A stretch of 64,000 nt of DNA from Rhodamnia argentea (GCF_020921035.1 NC_063153.1:17112001-17176000); one strand, 5' to 3'; shown: positions 49,101-61,579, counted from the stretch's first letter. Notes: generated by a model from the sequence alone, not told the origin. Numbers and translations: made by a program.

Positions 49101-52100
49101 TGGGTGTCTCTGGGAATTTCTTTACTCACAGAGATCTGAGAGAACATCAGGTGCCAGCAGTACGTTACATTTAGGCCAGGCGCCATCAGAACAGTCTGCC
49201 ATGAGAGGTCAATCTGGCAGATGGCCTGGTGCTTTTGGACTTCCTACAGCTATTTCTATGGGGCAACCTCCAGTGAGTATGGAACTCTTGTTTATTTGAG
49301 TTCCTTGTCTCTCACCCTTTCTCTTAATACAACAAAGGGTACAAATAGGCTCTTTTGCATGTTCGTTTTTGCAGGTTATGCCTGATTCCTTGACAACTAT
49401 GTCCCAGTGTTTAAGTTATATAAAGAGTGAATTTGAAGACATTGGTAAGTTCCTCCTCATGATGATGACAATGGGATTTTTTTGCTGGTTGAACGAAATG
49501 ATCAGAGTACAGCATTGGCAGGTAGAGGCAGTGGAAACAATGCCCAAATGTCTGCTTCAAATAGACCTGACAATAGAGACCCAACCTCTGCATCACAACC
49601 AGGAACTATACCAGAAGGTCTTCCAACACCTGCATCTTTGGCTGAAATTATGCTCTCAACTAGACAAATGCTAATTGAACAAGTGGCAGAATGCTTGCAG
49701 GTCATTCTTAGTTAACTTTTCTTTGTAGCATGATGTACAAATATTTATGAAGTAAATAGATATTGTCTATTTTTTTTAATGGGTTGTTGAAATTGAATAC
49801 TTTGAATATATGATTGCTTAATTGAAGAAAGCTCTGACTATTACCGTGAAAGTGTTTTGTACTCCTTCGTTACGCACGGTGAAGTGTTTGTTATCTCCTT
49901 CTATACAAATAAAATGTGATTCACCAATACGGATGGTTTACACATATATAATTGCAGCTATGTGCGAGTCAACTCCAAAATCAGGGGGGTGTTACTGATC
50001 CAGTGATGCGGTCAAGCACTCAGAATACTACCATGAGAATGGGGGTGCTTTTTCACTACCTGGGTGCTTATATACTGGAACTTGGTCGCACTGCCATGAC
50101 GTTGAGATTAGGTCAAACAGCGGTAAGTAGACTACAGTCTCCTTGTTAATCAATTAGATCTTATGATCCTAAATGCTTTTTCTTATGCAGTCTGAAGCTG
50201 TAGTCAATGCTGGACCAGCGATTTACATTTCTCCCTCTGGTCCTAATCCTCTAATGGTTCAGGCACTGTCCTACACATCTTATTCAAGCATTATGTTTCT
50301 TTTCCTGTTGGCTTTCTGTTACTATGAGACAATCTGATTGAATGTTTTCCTCCGGCTCTAGCCTGTACCATTTCAGATGGGAACAAGTTTTGGCAGCATT
50401 CCAGTGGGAAGTGTACATGGCGGATCCAGCTTTGGGGGTGTTGGTGCAGGGTTCCTCCCAAGGCGAATTGATATTCAAATTCGAAGAGGTGCACTCTCAA
50501 GTGATATTCATAGACTGATTATTGCATGCTGCATTAGACATATCATGGTAATTCTAATCGTGTAGTTTGTGCTGTATAAGATTATCACTCAAGGTTGCTC
50601 CCATTTCTTTCTTACCCTAAGGTACGGCTGGATCAAATGCTAATGGAGAAGATAGTGTCAATATTCAGCAACCATTGGCCCCAAGAAGCGCTGTTTCTGC
50701 TACTACGGCGGCTGCGGCAAACCCCAGTGGAGAAAATCCTATTAGCCTCTCATCTTCAGGGGCCTCTGAGGCTCCCATTCCATCTTTTAATGGAGAGTCT
50801 GGTGTACGGGTAGTGCCCATCAGAACCATGGTTGCAGCAGTCCCAACTCCCTTCAGTAGACTGTCATCAGATTCTCCCAGTAACTCAGCTGGGATATACT
50901 ATCCATTGATCGGAAGATTTCAACATGCTGGAAGTGTGGCTGGTGAAAGAGGATCCCATGCTTCATCTGAGCAACATCCAACTCTTGTGGAAACTGTACA
51001 GCAAGCGATACCTGAGTCTTTGCTTCACCAGCAAACCCCTGCAGATCCTGGAAGAGATGGTAATGGAGTGATTTGGTTACTCTTGCCATTGACAATATCG
51101 ACCAATTGCTGTCTGGTAGACCAAGGTTTAAGTAGTGGTAGTAGAATTTCTGTGCAGGGGTTGGATATAATGTTTTAACATATTTAGACAATTATTCGGG
51201 AGTAAATGCTCTTTGCTCTTTGGGTTCAGTAGTTGAATGTTTGCTTGCATAGTTCATATGCTTGGGCATGGGGATCTAATTTGTTTGAATGCTAAGACTC
51301 TGTTTGGGAAAATGGCGAGGGGCGAAGTGAGTGGTGGAAGGAGAAAATGGATCAAATATTAAAATTGTGGATCTTTTAAATTTTGTCCCACTTTCCCCCC
51401 CTCCCCAAGTTCCCAAACAAAGTGTAAGGCAATGAGTCCTTCTGGATTTAAGAATCTCTTCATTCTGCAGGTTCGTCTACAACCGATCTAGGAAGGCAGG
51501 AACCATCTGTTTCTAGGAGTGTAAACATTAACATTATTTCCTCTGGTGGGTCACAAACTGATGGAGAAACTGAGAGACAAGTCCCTGGCAGTGTTGTTCA
51601 GTTTCTGAGGAGCCTATTTCCTGGTGGTGACATTCATGTAGAGGGTTCCAGCATCGATGGGACAGTGATAGGATCTGCCTCTCAGGATGCGGGGACATCA
51701 GCTGGCACCATGAATGCTCCAGAATCAGAAAATAGACCAAGTGAAGATGGAATATTTCTATCAAATTTGCTTCACCAGATCATGCCCTTCATATCTGAAC
51801 ATGCAGCTGGGTCAAATCCAATGAGCGTTGAAGAATCAAACACGACAGCGCGCAGGACAGCTCAAGATTCATCCACTGAGCCTGAGGTGAGCATCTTCCA
51901 CCATTTACGTTTTCTGTTAGTTGCACATAATGGCAAATTATTTCGAAAGGTGCAAGAAACTTTATTACCTCATATACCCCAGATATTTGTCTACTGGGTG
52001 GGATGAAAAGAAAATTTATATGAGAACAAGGATGACGTGAACTTGTGATCATGATGATTCTGCTTCGTTATGTTCATTGCAAAAGTACTGTTGAAAGGAA

Positions 52101-52357
52101 AAGGTACTGGAAACAAGGTGTTTTTGCAGGCTGAGAGCTCTGATATTGAGACATCATGTGGGCTGAATGATCTTGACCAGTGTCCTCCCAACGCAAAGCG
52201 TCAGAAGGTACGGGACTGTTATTTTCTATTTTGGATACATGTGCATGCATGCAAGGTGCAAACATAGAGAAAAAACGAAGTTCACAACTTCCATTGTAAG
52301 TTGTTTTATTGTCATTAAATGATGGTATTGACTTTCATGATGCAGAGAGAAGAGTGA
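46135..52357 (+). CDS. Ubiquitin-like domain protein, CIP73/BAG6 (Scythe)-like
   Basis: Plant homologue of the Scythe/BAG6 group. Lotus CIP73 in this group binds the symbiosis kinase CCaMK, and animal BAG6 is a chaperone for misplaced membrane proteins; the role here is unknown. Coding exons: 46135-46257, 46637-46754, 47278-47358, 48773-48873, 48969-49028, 49132-49272, 49375-49444, 49513-49700, 49958-50122, 50191-50262, 50362-50488, 50622-51059, 51471-51886, 52130-52207 and 52346-52357. Phases agree throughout and give 729 residues. Residues 22-95 are a ubiquitin fold (IKIKTLDSQTHSLRVNK, QQRLICRGKVLMDD, VEDGHTLHLVVRQP). The rest is low-complexity Ser/Pro/Gly-rich with conserved islands (MRMGVLFHYLGAYILELGRT, INIISSGG, VQFLRSLFPGGDIH) and a basic end, AKRQKREE, that may be a nuclear signal. 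No BAG domain is seen. The exon starting at 49513 could instead start at 49522, still in frame. One intron at 50263 has either a GC donor or an upstream GT. Confidence 0.87.
51296..51424. mobile_element. Tourist-like MITE in an intron of the CIP73-like gene
   Basis: 129 bp with 15-bp TIRs, GACTCTGTTTGGGAA and the reverse complement of TTCCCAAACAAAGTG, flanked by TAA (51293-51295 and 51425-51427). A 3-bp TWA duplication and a TGTTTGG end are typical of PIF/Harbinger (Tourist) MITEs. It sits in the intron before the exon at 51471. Confidence 0.75.
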
Positions 52358-53240
52358 TTTATCACGATGCAACAGATTGGAAAAGTGCATACTGAGGCTG
52401 CAACTGTTGAGCATTAGATTTTGTATGCGAGAAAACCAGCTATGCAGTTTCTTCATTAGCTTGGTGACGAGAATTCACAGAGTGCGCCTTGTTCTTTTTC
52501 TTTGTCGAGCAGGAAAGCATAGAGATTCTGGGGAGAGAGACAACAGCATTTCTGCTGTATATTCCTTTGTCAAACTCTTTCCCTTTTTTCATATATCCCA
52601 GAGTGAAAGCTGTGTTGATAAGGTGAGATGTCACAATGTCCTAAGAATTCCTTTTGTCTCATGATATAGCTTGGATTTCCTTCTCATTTTTTCTGTCTCA
52701 TTGTGTTCTGTCTTTGGGAGCAACTTGATCATACCTGTGGAAATATTTCGGACACATACAGGAACGTCAAAGGGAATTTTCTTTTTCTTGTCTACTCTGA
52801 TCTTACTGAGTTAATTGTCATGGTATGAGAGACTGAATGAAGATTTTGAACACAATAACGGTGCTGATGGAATTTATTGGGAAAAATTGAATCGACCGCA
52901 AGAAGACATGAACGGTCTGAAATTGGCATTATTGCTCTGTTTTGATCTTCTAAAACTTTGCATACTGCTACCCAATAGACCAAAATAGTTTAAAATTTTC
53001 AACAGATGTTAGGTGCAAGGATGTAAGCCGTAAGCCATAAGCCATGACATGACATTCAGCAAACCCTTTCCACTTGGCAGGCAAGAGCAACATCACTTCA
53101 TTTTAAACTACGAAGACATGACGTGCTTTATATATGAAGAAATTCATTTCGTTGGGCGTAGATTTCCTTGAGAGAAAAAGGATGTACTGTGGAAGAATTA
53201 GTTTTAAGAATCAGAACTCTTAATGCTGCCTACTTCATGT

Positions 53241-53951
53241 GGGAAAATTATAAAAAAGTCTTAAATATATTGCAATTGTGTCAATTCAGTCCTAATTTTT
53301 TTTTACTTTTTGCCGATTGAGTCCTAAACCTTTTGTAATTATTTCAATTCGGTTCATTTGGCTATTTGGTGTTGACGTGATAATTTTTAAATAATATTAT
53401 CCTAATTTTTGAGTTTTTTATTTTATTTTTTAATGGCTTTTTTCTATCCTTTTTTTAAGGGTTTGGCTGGCAGCCCTGTCGACCACCGGCTTAGGGCCGG
53501 CGAGGTCATTGGTCCCCCGGGCAAGGTCACCGGCCCCCGATCCTCGCCTAGCTGCGGCGCTGGCTACGATGGTCTTGAGCCCTCGGTCACGGGCGGGCAA
53601 GGGCTCGTGACCCTCCTCGTGGCTGGGCGAGGGTCGAGAACCCTCACCTAGGGGGCCAAAGACCTCATCGGCCCTTGGTTAGTGGTCAACGGGGTGGCTG
53701 GCCAAACCCTCTAAAAAAAAGAAAAGTAAAAAATAAGACAGAAAAAGTTATTACAAAATATAAAAATAATTAAAATATTAACAAAAAATTGCCATGTTGG
53801 CGTTGGTGACGCCACACATCGGCGCCTGACCAAATAAACCGAATTGACATTGTTGCAAAAGGTTTAACACTCAATTGGCAAAAAAAAAAAAAAAGACTTA
53901 TGATTGAATTGTCATTATTGCAATAGGTTTAGGACTTTTTAGGCAATTACC
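53241..53951. mobile_element. Non-autonomous MULE-like element, 11-bp target duplication
   Basis: Exact 11-bp direct repeats CTACTTCATGT lie at 53230-53240 and 53952-53962. The TIRs are long: the left GGGAAAATTATAAAAAAGTC with ATTGCAATTGTGTCAATTC, mirrored by the right TGTCATTATTGCAATAGG and GGACTTTTTAGGCAATTACC. The core at 53460-53710 is GC-rich with GGGCGAGGG words and some open frames that I reject as genes. No transposase. Confidence 0.8.
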
Positions 53952-53997
53952 CTACTTCATGTTATTAAACATTTGTAAAAAACGAGGGATTGAAAAC

Positions 53998-54482
53998 GAA
54001 AACTTGTCTAAAAAGTCCTAAATATATTGCATTTTAGTCAATTTAATTTTAAATATTTTGCATTTGTGCCAATTCAGTTTATTCGGTCAATTTTAATTGG
54101 AAATATTGACATGGACAACAACCATTCTATGTCGGCATTGACGTGGGCAATTTTCAATAATGTTTTAATATTTTTTTGAAATTTATTAATTAATTTTTGT
54201 ATTTTTTCCCTTTTTCCTTTTCCAGTTTTTTTTTTTTTTTTGTAACCTTAGGTTGGCGAGGATGGCAACCCCCTTGCCTGGCCTGGGCGAGGATGTCATT
54301 GCATGCGAGGGCCTTCGTAGGACAGCCGACATTCACGTCAACGATTTTCGATCAAAATTGGTCACATATATTTAATTGGTAAAACGTAAAAAGATTTATA
54401 ACTCAATTGACAAAATTGAAAGGTTTACGATTGAATCAAGCAAAAATGTAATAGGTTTAAAAAAATTTGGAGCATTTTCCGC
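53998..54482. mobile_element. Non-autonomous TIR element next to the MULE
   Basis: The left end (GAAAACTTGTCTAAAAAGTCC, ATATATTGCATTTTAGTC) is mirrored at the right (GCAAAAATGTAATAGG, GGAGCATTTTCC). The short GC-rich core at 54250-54330 has GGTTGGCGAGGATGGC. Its arms resemble those of 53241-53951. No clean target duplication. Confidence 0.6.
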
Positions 54483-55550
54483 AGGTTTATGGAAGTGCAA
54501 ATACTGATAAAAGAAGAAAAAAGAAAACAAGTGAGAAACTATACTCCAAATAAATCAGCATCGCTTTTCAGGGTTAGAAGATGGTCCTAAGAATTTTCTC
54601 CACGGACAGATCCAATGCCCTTTCCTTTAGGGCATAATAGTCTTTTAAAACAATAAGGCTGTGGGAGTAGCTTGCGAACGTGGAAATAAGATTTTAGGGT
54701 TTTTTGGACCTAAATAAGTTCTTAAATTTTTTCGACTGAATTTGGGACGTAAAATTTGAGGGTATTCCTTGGGAAGAAGAGAAATATTTTCTCTCAATTT
54801 AAGAGGGTGACGGTAGAGAAATTAGACCCCACGTCAACTTAAGTTGGCTACCACCGAGTATGCTCATATAATAACTACCCATGCTCGGGGTGACTCATTG
54901 TAGCTTCGACTCTTGTGTTGTCAATCCGTGCTTTGTACAGTGCTTGTTAACTAGCTTGCTAATAGCGCACCCTTGGTTTTGGTCAACATCCTCAATTGGT
55001 GGAAAGGATAATTTCCTCTTAACAAATACTGTACAATATAATGTACCTTAAATGGTAAATTTATCAAGTACAAACTAGATTGCAATTTTAAACTTCATTG
55101 TAACAATTTTTAGAATTCAATGTGTAATTTGTAAAAATTATTGAGTTTGTATGTTTAATTATTTAGCATCGCAAATAAAACTGATGATCGTAATTGATAA
55201 TATGATAGATCTCCAGTAAGCTATATACTACAAATCTGTTGTACTATTTAAAGTGCAAATGGAAAATCCCCATGTCGTAAGTTATGAATAATAATGCAGA
55301 GAGAGAAATCTATAATTTTCGTATATTTCGATATATCACCAACCTATTTATAAGCTGTAGGAGATGACTGTCTAAGGAAACATATATGTACAATCAAAGG
55401 AGATATTCGTCCAATATTGAGAGATACATAATATCAACCTTGAGTATCTCTAATATCCTAATTTTTGTTCTGCATGAACAGTAATTCTCGATAGATATAG
55501 AAATGAAAATAAAATAAAAATTTATTTATAAAAAATGGACCGATAATTTA
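54483..55550. other. Intergenic, nothing recognised
   Basis: AT-rich spacer. No gene, RNA or transposon end is supported. Confidence 0.5.
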
Positions 55551-55551
55551 T

Positions 55552-56181
55552 ACTCCGTTTATTTCAAGAAAAACAACTTCCTAAAAAACGCTTTCTAGAT
55601 TTTTCGATGTTTGGTTCTCGGAAAATAAGCTTGTCCATGAAAATATTTTCCCAATGGAAAAAAAATTTTCAAAAGTATTTTTTAATTATTTTTTCAAAAT
55701 AGTGACTTTTTTTTTTTGCAATTTTCTCTTTTTCTTTATTATTTTAGTTTTTTTCTTTTCCCTTCTTCTTTGGCCGGTCGCCGGCCTCAAGCTAGACTAG
55801 ACCTCGCCGACAAGCTCGAGCTCGCCTGTGGCCGTCGTCATGACTAGTGATCAGCAGAAAATGGGAATAGAGAAAAAAGAAAAAGACATAAAAAGGAAAA
55901 AAAAAAAGAGAAAAAGGAAAAAGAAGAAGATAAATAATTAAAACATTAAAAAAATTGAATTTTTTAAGAAAATTAAAAACGAAAAGAATAGATGGAAAAG
56001 AAAAAAAATATTGAAAGGAGTGCATGGAAGAAAATCAAATTCTATTTTGCATACCAAACAACGAGAAATATTTTCCGAGTCTTTTTAATATTTCAACCAA
56101 ATACCGGAGAATATAGTCATTTTTTTGGAAATTGACAAATGTTTTTCAAAAACAAGTCATTTTACGAAAAACAAACGGAGT
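55552..56181. mobile_element. TIR element with GC-rich core
   Basis: It begins ACTCCGTTTATTTCAAGAAA and ends with the near reverse complement TTTACGAAAAACAAACGGAGT. Inner words also mirror (GATGTTTGGTTCTCGGAAAA with ACCAAACAACGAGAAATATT). A small GC-rich core (55770-55840) sits in the middle. Non-coding. Confidence 0.65.
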
Positions 56182-56633
56182 CAATCTTACATCCAATCAT
56201 GTTGGGCTTAATTCCATTAAAAACCCCAAATTTTAGCTCATGCCTCCTTTCTACTTCAAACTATTAGATGGCTTCATATGTTATCCTTTTGGTAAGGTTC
56301 TTCTAGGCAGTGCAATTTCCAGGCTATAGCCACCGCATGCTTGTGCAGATAGTCCATGGGAATAAGTATGATGAAGAACCCTTTGTAGCTGAAGAATTTG
56401 GGATGTCGGTGGGAAAGGAACTTGCTTCCATTAAGGGTCGTGTTTTGCCACCGCCAATGGTTGAGTTGTTGTAGATCTTTGTTGGGAGAAACTGAATGCT
56501 CGAGCAGCCCTTTGTTCTTCAAGCTTTTGCCTTTGGTTGCTCACGCCGATGAAGCGTTAAGGTTGACAAAACAATAGAGGTGGACAATATAACCATATAT
56601 TAGCTCTGATCAGCATAGAGATGAAGGGCATAT

Positions 56634-57530
56634 TTGGTAATGATTCTGATTGTTTGATTTTGCTCTTTGGAACAAAAAAGGATGAGAAACCTGTTTGGGC
56701 GTAAATGATTCAGATCCTAAAATTTTCTAATTCTGTTCTCGGAAGTACATTTGGAATAGAAATAAAAAAAAAAGTTGATTATTTATTTCACAATCACCTT
56801 TGAGAAACAAGACCAACAAACAAGGCTCTCGCTTTGTTCCATCTCGCGTCGATCGCCACCGGTCATCAGAGGAAAAGGGAAAAAATAAAAATAAATATTT
56901 TTTCTACTAATAAAAAAATCTATTTTTGATAACAATTAATTAATTTAACTTAAAATTAATTTTTTGAAAATATATATTTTAGAAAAAACAACAAATAATT
57001 TTTTTTAAAAATAATTTTTGAAAAAAATTTAAAAATTTCTTTAGATTTGTATTGCATTATTAACAAATTATAAGAAACATATATGCCAAATATGCCATGA
57101 TTTGATTAAATATAAAAGTGTTTAAGTAATATGGATTGGGTCGGATATGTGTTTAGTTAAATATAAAAGTATTTAAGTGTAAATTTATGGCAAAAATTCG
57201 AGTGCAAATTGCCTATTGAGCTTATATTCTTTCTTAAGGATTTTGCATATATTGTTATACTCCATGAAATAAATAGAATATTATGGATTATGCATGATCT
57301 ACATTCATTTTATTAGTGATTCTATATAGGTTGATTTTGTAGTGACAAAACGTAAATATTTGACTTAAATGAAAAAAATTGGGAAGAGAAATTGTTCATG
57401 ATAGCATAAATTCCGTGCATTGACCACACACATTCTGATTTTCTAAAAATTGTCTAGGGAACAAATCGGAAAAAATCAATTCTGATCGGAATTGACTTTT
57501 TGGATCAGAATCGTTGCCAAACGCATCTTA
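56634..57530. mobile_element. Large AT-rich MITE-like element
   Basis: The left end GGCATATTTGGTAATGATTC is mirrored by the right end GATCAGAATCGTTGCCAAAC plus GCATCTTA. Both arms also share GGAACAAA-type and AGAACTGATT-type words. Non-coding. Confidence 0.5.
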
Positions 57531-57540
57531 AACCTAAAAA

Positions 57541-58926
57541 ACTCTTCTCGCTTATCTTCAAAATTCCAAAAAGGAAGACATGCATTCTAAACTGTGAATA
57601 AAAATAAAAATAAAAATAAATCTAAATAGTTCGTGATAATATTTCTCAAAAAGCTATGAAAAATTGTTGCTCCTGGTTCTCTATGACAATGGGGTAGTGG
57701 CAACACGCTGCACCATATAATTTTCCCCTTTTATAACTATCTACCGATTTTTCTTAAATGTCAATATTGTCACTTAAATTTTGATGACCTTATTTAGTCA
57801 TTTATTATATAAAAAAAATTAGAAGTTATTCACGACCCTTAAACGTATATATTTATTAATTTGCCTATTAGGAGCATTATCATATAGTACTAATGAATCC
57901 GCTATAAATTGCATTGTAATTGGATTGATTTAAGTTGGCAGGGTCTGATATTAATTGAAGTAATTGGACTAAGCCTGAGTACAAAGTCTATCCAAACTAG
58001 GAAAGATTTGTGTTCTTGCATCAGAACTTGGAAAGCCGATTTGGCATAATCTTTGAGAATTCGGCCAGCTAAATACAAGACACGAAGAGATTCTAGTTTC
58101 TCAAAAGCAAAGTCACATCAGGAAAGATGCAGATTATTTCGAGATTGTGAAGGTGGAGAGAGATTCACGGCTACAAGATGACCTGCATAACTTATAATGA
58201 GGGTTCGAATACCGTGGCCAGTCGTCCCGTTTGGAAGGCAGCCTGTAAATAGCCTTCTAGGCATGTGGCCAAACGAAACATCATAAGATTTTGAAGAAAA
58301 GCAACAAGTGAAATCCATATCCGGGTAAAATCACTCTTATGCCTATAAAATTTGAACGCTACAAAGAATTTTTTTTTTTTTTTTGTATTGATTTGCAATG
58401 AAGAATAAGAGAAAGTTAGTATTTAACAAGCGAACTTATGAAATTACGGCAAGTAACATGGAGGAATCGAAATTCCAATTAAATGAAATGAAAATTATTA
58501 AAAAGAAGAAGAAGATGATTTGTGCTGACCATAGATTAGCAATGACAAGAACCAAAATTAGGATGTTACAAAATAATAACAATGCCAAATGCAGCCAAGG
58601 AAAAATATACCTCAATAATTACCAAACAAAACTTACATGATTAATGCAAATAAAAGATAATGGCGGAAAAAAAAAAAGCCGTCTTGATATCTTAATAAGA
58701 AAAGTTGATTATGCAATCCCACGGTCTCTATTGAATAAAATAAAATGAGAGAACTGATAAACTTCAACATCCACAACATTACAAAAAAAAAAAAAAAGAG
58801 TAGGATTGGTAACCACTTAAGACCATCGATTTAGTTGCCATGACCGCGAGCCAATATCGAGCTGTCATTACCTCGACCTTTGCAACTTGAAATTCCAGTG
58901 GTTGTGGCCACCGCGATCATGATTGC
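57541..58926. other. Intergenic, nothing recognised
   Basis: Contains A/T homopolymers (58368-58385, 58782-58797) and small open frames without motifs. A GGGTTCGAATACC word at about 58200 is not part of a tRNA. Confidence 0.45.
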
Positions 58927-59090
58927 CGCAAGTAGGGGTGTCAATGGGCCGGGTCTCGGCCTGGCCCAAGCTGGCCCAAAATTAAATAGTACCTAGCTCA
59001 GCCCAGCCCGAGCAAGCCCGAGCCCGATTTACATATGCCCCAACTGGGCCGAACTAGGTCAGGTCGGGTCGGGTACATTCCCTTTTTATT
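58927..59090. mobile_element. hAT-type end fragment
   Basis: TAGGGGTGTCAATGGGCCGG is a familiar end of plant non-autonomous hAT elements. GGCCC-rich words follow (GGCCTGGCCCAAGCTGGCCC). The opposite end (TTGACACCCCTA) was not found in the following DNA, so the element is probably truncated. Confidence 0.5.
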
Positions 59091-59336
59091 TTTATTTTTA
59101 TTTTTTGAATCAATCCACAATAGTGCATAGATATTAACCTGTTGTTTCATATTTCTTGTCCACGATAAGGGCCAAGAATATTAGGTCAGTTTCCATAGCT
59201 TAGCTCAATTGTAACCAAACATGCACAAAACGAAACCAGATTATGTTCTTGAACGAACCCATCAGCAGAAAATCCAAGCTCCGATCATACAGAAAATGAA
59301 AAAACCGCACCCAAAACGAATTTTAACATGATGGAC

Positions 59337-59338
<2 letters not shown>

Positions 59339-59369
<31 letters not shown>
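59339..59369. repeat. (CT)n microsatellite
   Basis: About 15 CT units. Confidence 0.9.
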
Positions 59370-59372
<3 letters not shown>

Positions 59373-59550
59373 TTCTTTTGTATTGTTTGACATGGTGCCT
59401 TTTTTGACCCATACTATTTTAAGCGAATTTTAACATGACACGTGTACTCGCCAAAGTTTGCGTCATTAATTCTACAATCCATGTTTTGCCAAAAAAAAAA
59501 TCTATAATCCATGTCAACAAACAATGAGATAAAAAGCAGGGTTAATACCA

Positions 59551-59935
59551 CGAAAAACCCTAAACTAGTACACCCGTGATAAATTTATTCCAAATTATTT
59601 TTTTGACCACGAAAAACTCTACCGGTATACCCGTGACAAATTTTATCCCAAACTATTTTTTTGACCACAAAAAATCTTAAACTAGTACATATGTGAGAAA
59701 TTTACCCTAAACTAATTTTTTTATCACAAAAAACTCCAAACTAACACAACTATAATGAATTTGTCCTTCGTTAAATTATGTTAATACTACGAAAAATCTC
59801 AAATTGAAACACTTGTAACAAATAAAAGATAAAAACTCCAAACCGGTATACTCGTCAACTACTACGTATCATCTAATTCGGGAATTTGATGGTTAGATTA
59901 AACGAATTTGAGGGGTAAAAAAGAGCCAAGCTCCC
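59551..59935. repeat. Left part of a palindromic element with about 60-bp subunits
   Basis: Four diverged tandem units run from 59551. Each has ACGAAAAA(C/T)(C/T)CTAAACTAGTACAC-type words followed by GTGATAAATTTA. A central segment follows (AAAACTCCAAACCGGTATAC, AATTTGATGGTTAGATTAAA). The right arm is missing. The matching right half lies at 62490-62857. Confidence 0.55.
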
Positions 59936-60149
59936 CTTTTTCCCTATTTTGTTGACTCAGTCAAACTTTCACTTTTTCCAAGGTGGGTCCCACCATCTTT
60001 GACCTAGTAAAAAATGAAGGCCAACATTGCACTAACAGGGACCAAATTATGCATCTTGCTTAGCATTTAACGTATTTCGCTGCACCCAACTAAATCATTC
60101 GACGCGAATTAGTCCTCAAGGCCTCAATGGATGAGGAATAGCAGGTTGA

Positions 60150-60522
60150 TAGAACAAGGTGTGGATTAACACCTCCTTGTGAGTTTACACACATCCCCAT
60201 GTGTCTGAGATCTTGTTCCTCGTATACATATCCGTTGAGGTCGGATGTGTCGACACAACCAACAAGTTGTTCACTCAGACGCTTCAAGCGGGCGACATGT
60301 TCAAGTTCCTTAAAGGGTTGGTTCACTTCCAGTACAATGCTAATGAGACGGACTTCGCGATAGCCATTTCTACATTTGAAAGCGCGAGTGCTGGAATCTT
60401 GTCAGTTCCTCTTGAGTGTTTCTACAACCAGTATCAAGACTGGATCTTGGCAAAGTCATTCAAGATGTGTGTCTCTACCATTCAAGCTATCAAACTCGGG
60501 CTTACGCCACCAAAGGCCTAAG
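60150..60522 (+). pseudogene. Germin-like protein pseudogene (C-terminal part)
   Basis: Truncated copy of the intact germin-like gene 1.5 kb downstream. From about 60200 it follows that gene codon by codon: EVGCVDTTNKLFTQTLQAGDM, then FKFLKGLVHFQYNANETD and AIKLGLTPPKA before TAA. The N-terminal half is absent; the upstream match fades at about 60150. The first metal-binding His of germin box 1 is Tyr here (YTHP for HTHP), while the later His of GLVHF remains. No start codon or promoter is left. It is a dead tandem duplicate of a cupin protein. Confidence 0.82.
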
Positions 60523-61571
60523 AGAGGAAGACTCGGCTAAGAAAGTTGTTTGATTTTGTTGGATCATTGTCAAGCAACTTCATTTGATCAGCTATTGCTT
60601 ACTTTTTATCAACATTTCACTACTTTCTTCCTATTCTGTCTCTAATTTTTTCCCGAATTTTTTACCACAATCGAATCAAATAGGCAGTAGAGTTTGAAAA
60701 GAAAAAAGTGAAACATGGGATTATCTTGACTATGTGAATGCTACAATTAAAGTTTCCCGTGTAGTTTCATTCCATCGGATACATTGGTTCGATTGATAAA
60801 CCAGCAGACAGGGTTCTCAGAAACCTCAAATGGAATGCATCTTGATCAACTGAATCTTAAATTCCCGATTGACGTTAGTACCGATCATAGTTAGAGACCC
60901 ACAGACTGCAAGGCACACGCATGCCGACATCACTGCAGAAGAAAAAGGTTGTCCATATATATTTCAGTGCAATGTTTTAATTTATTTAGAGCTGACCATT
61001 GTATGAGAAGTGAATTCTTGTCGTCTGTGAGCATAAGCTTAAACGACATTTTTGTCGTCTTGAGGTCCAAACGGTAGCCAAATGCTTACTGGACATTTTG
61101 TCGTCTGGGGCAAAAGCTGAAAGAGTTCATTGATGAAGAGAAAACCAATGAACTGTTCTAGCTTACACAGTTGCTTGGAAGTTTGATACTAAAAGATGAA
61201 TCATCGATAGCCACAATAGGGATCGTGTGTTGAATAGCAAAATAATCCTCTTTTTCGACAACCGGCCGTCCTCATTTTCAAGGACTTGACACTTGAAACC
61301 CAGATGAGTCAAAACAACAGACAGGCAGCAGCTTCCTCGGTTCAAGACATGTTGGTTTTGGTCGATCATTAGCGTGTATAACCGAGTCGCAACACGCCAT
61401 CCTCAATGCGAATATCTTCGCATTGTTCTCGAGCAAGACGTGGCGAACACATGGAGCCAACCGGCTCTCATTTGCTCTAGATATTTAACCATGTCTAGAG
61501 AACATCGAGGGCATTGTAGTCTTCAGCGAGCAACAGTTAGGTCTCTTCTCTGTCAACTGTCAAGCTCTTCC
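60523..61571. other. Spacer and promoter of the germin-like gene
   Basis: No gene recognised. Between 61015 and 61115 the word GACATTTTTGTCGTCT and close variants recur, a short local repeat of unknown meaning. Confidence 0.45.
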
Positions 61572-61579
61572 TATAAAAA
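61572..61579 (+). promoter_or_regulatory. TATA box of the germin-like gene
   Basis: TATAAAAA lies 94-101 bp upstream of the start codon, a standard plant core-promoter position. Confidence 0.7.

Noticed and set aside
49369..49674. 101-codon frame reading through a short intron
   Set aside because: Reading on past 49444 leaves the conserved frame; splicing at GTAAGT joins the right frame with 49513.
53409..53651. 80-codon open frame
   Set aside because: It lies in the GC-rich core of the MULE-like element at 53241-53951.
58160..58230. tRNA-like T-arm word GGGTTCGAATACC
   Set aside because: The stem bases do not pair and no acceptor or anticodon arm can be drawn around it.
59551..59760. Regularly spaced repeats resembling a CRISPR array
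   Set aside because: The units are adjacent, diverged and continuous with a palindromic transposon; this is plant nuclear DNA with no cas genes.
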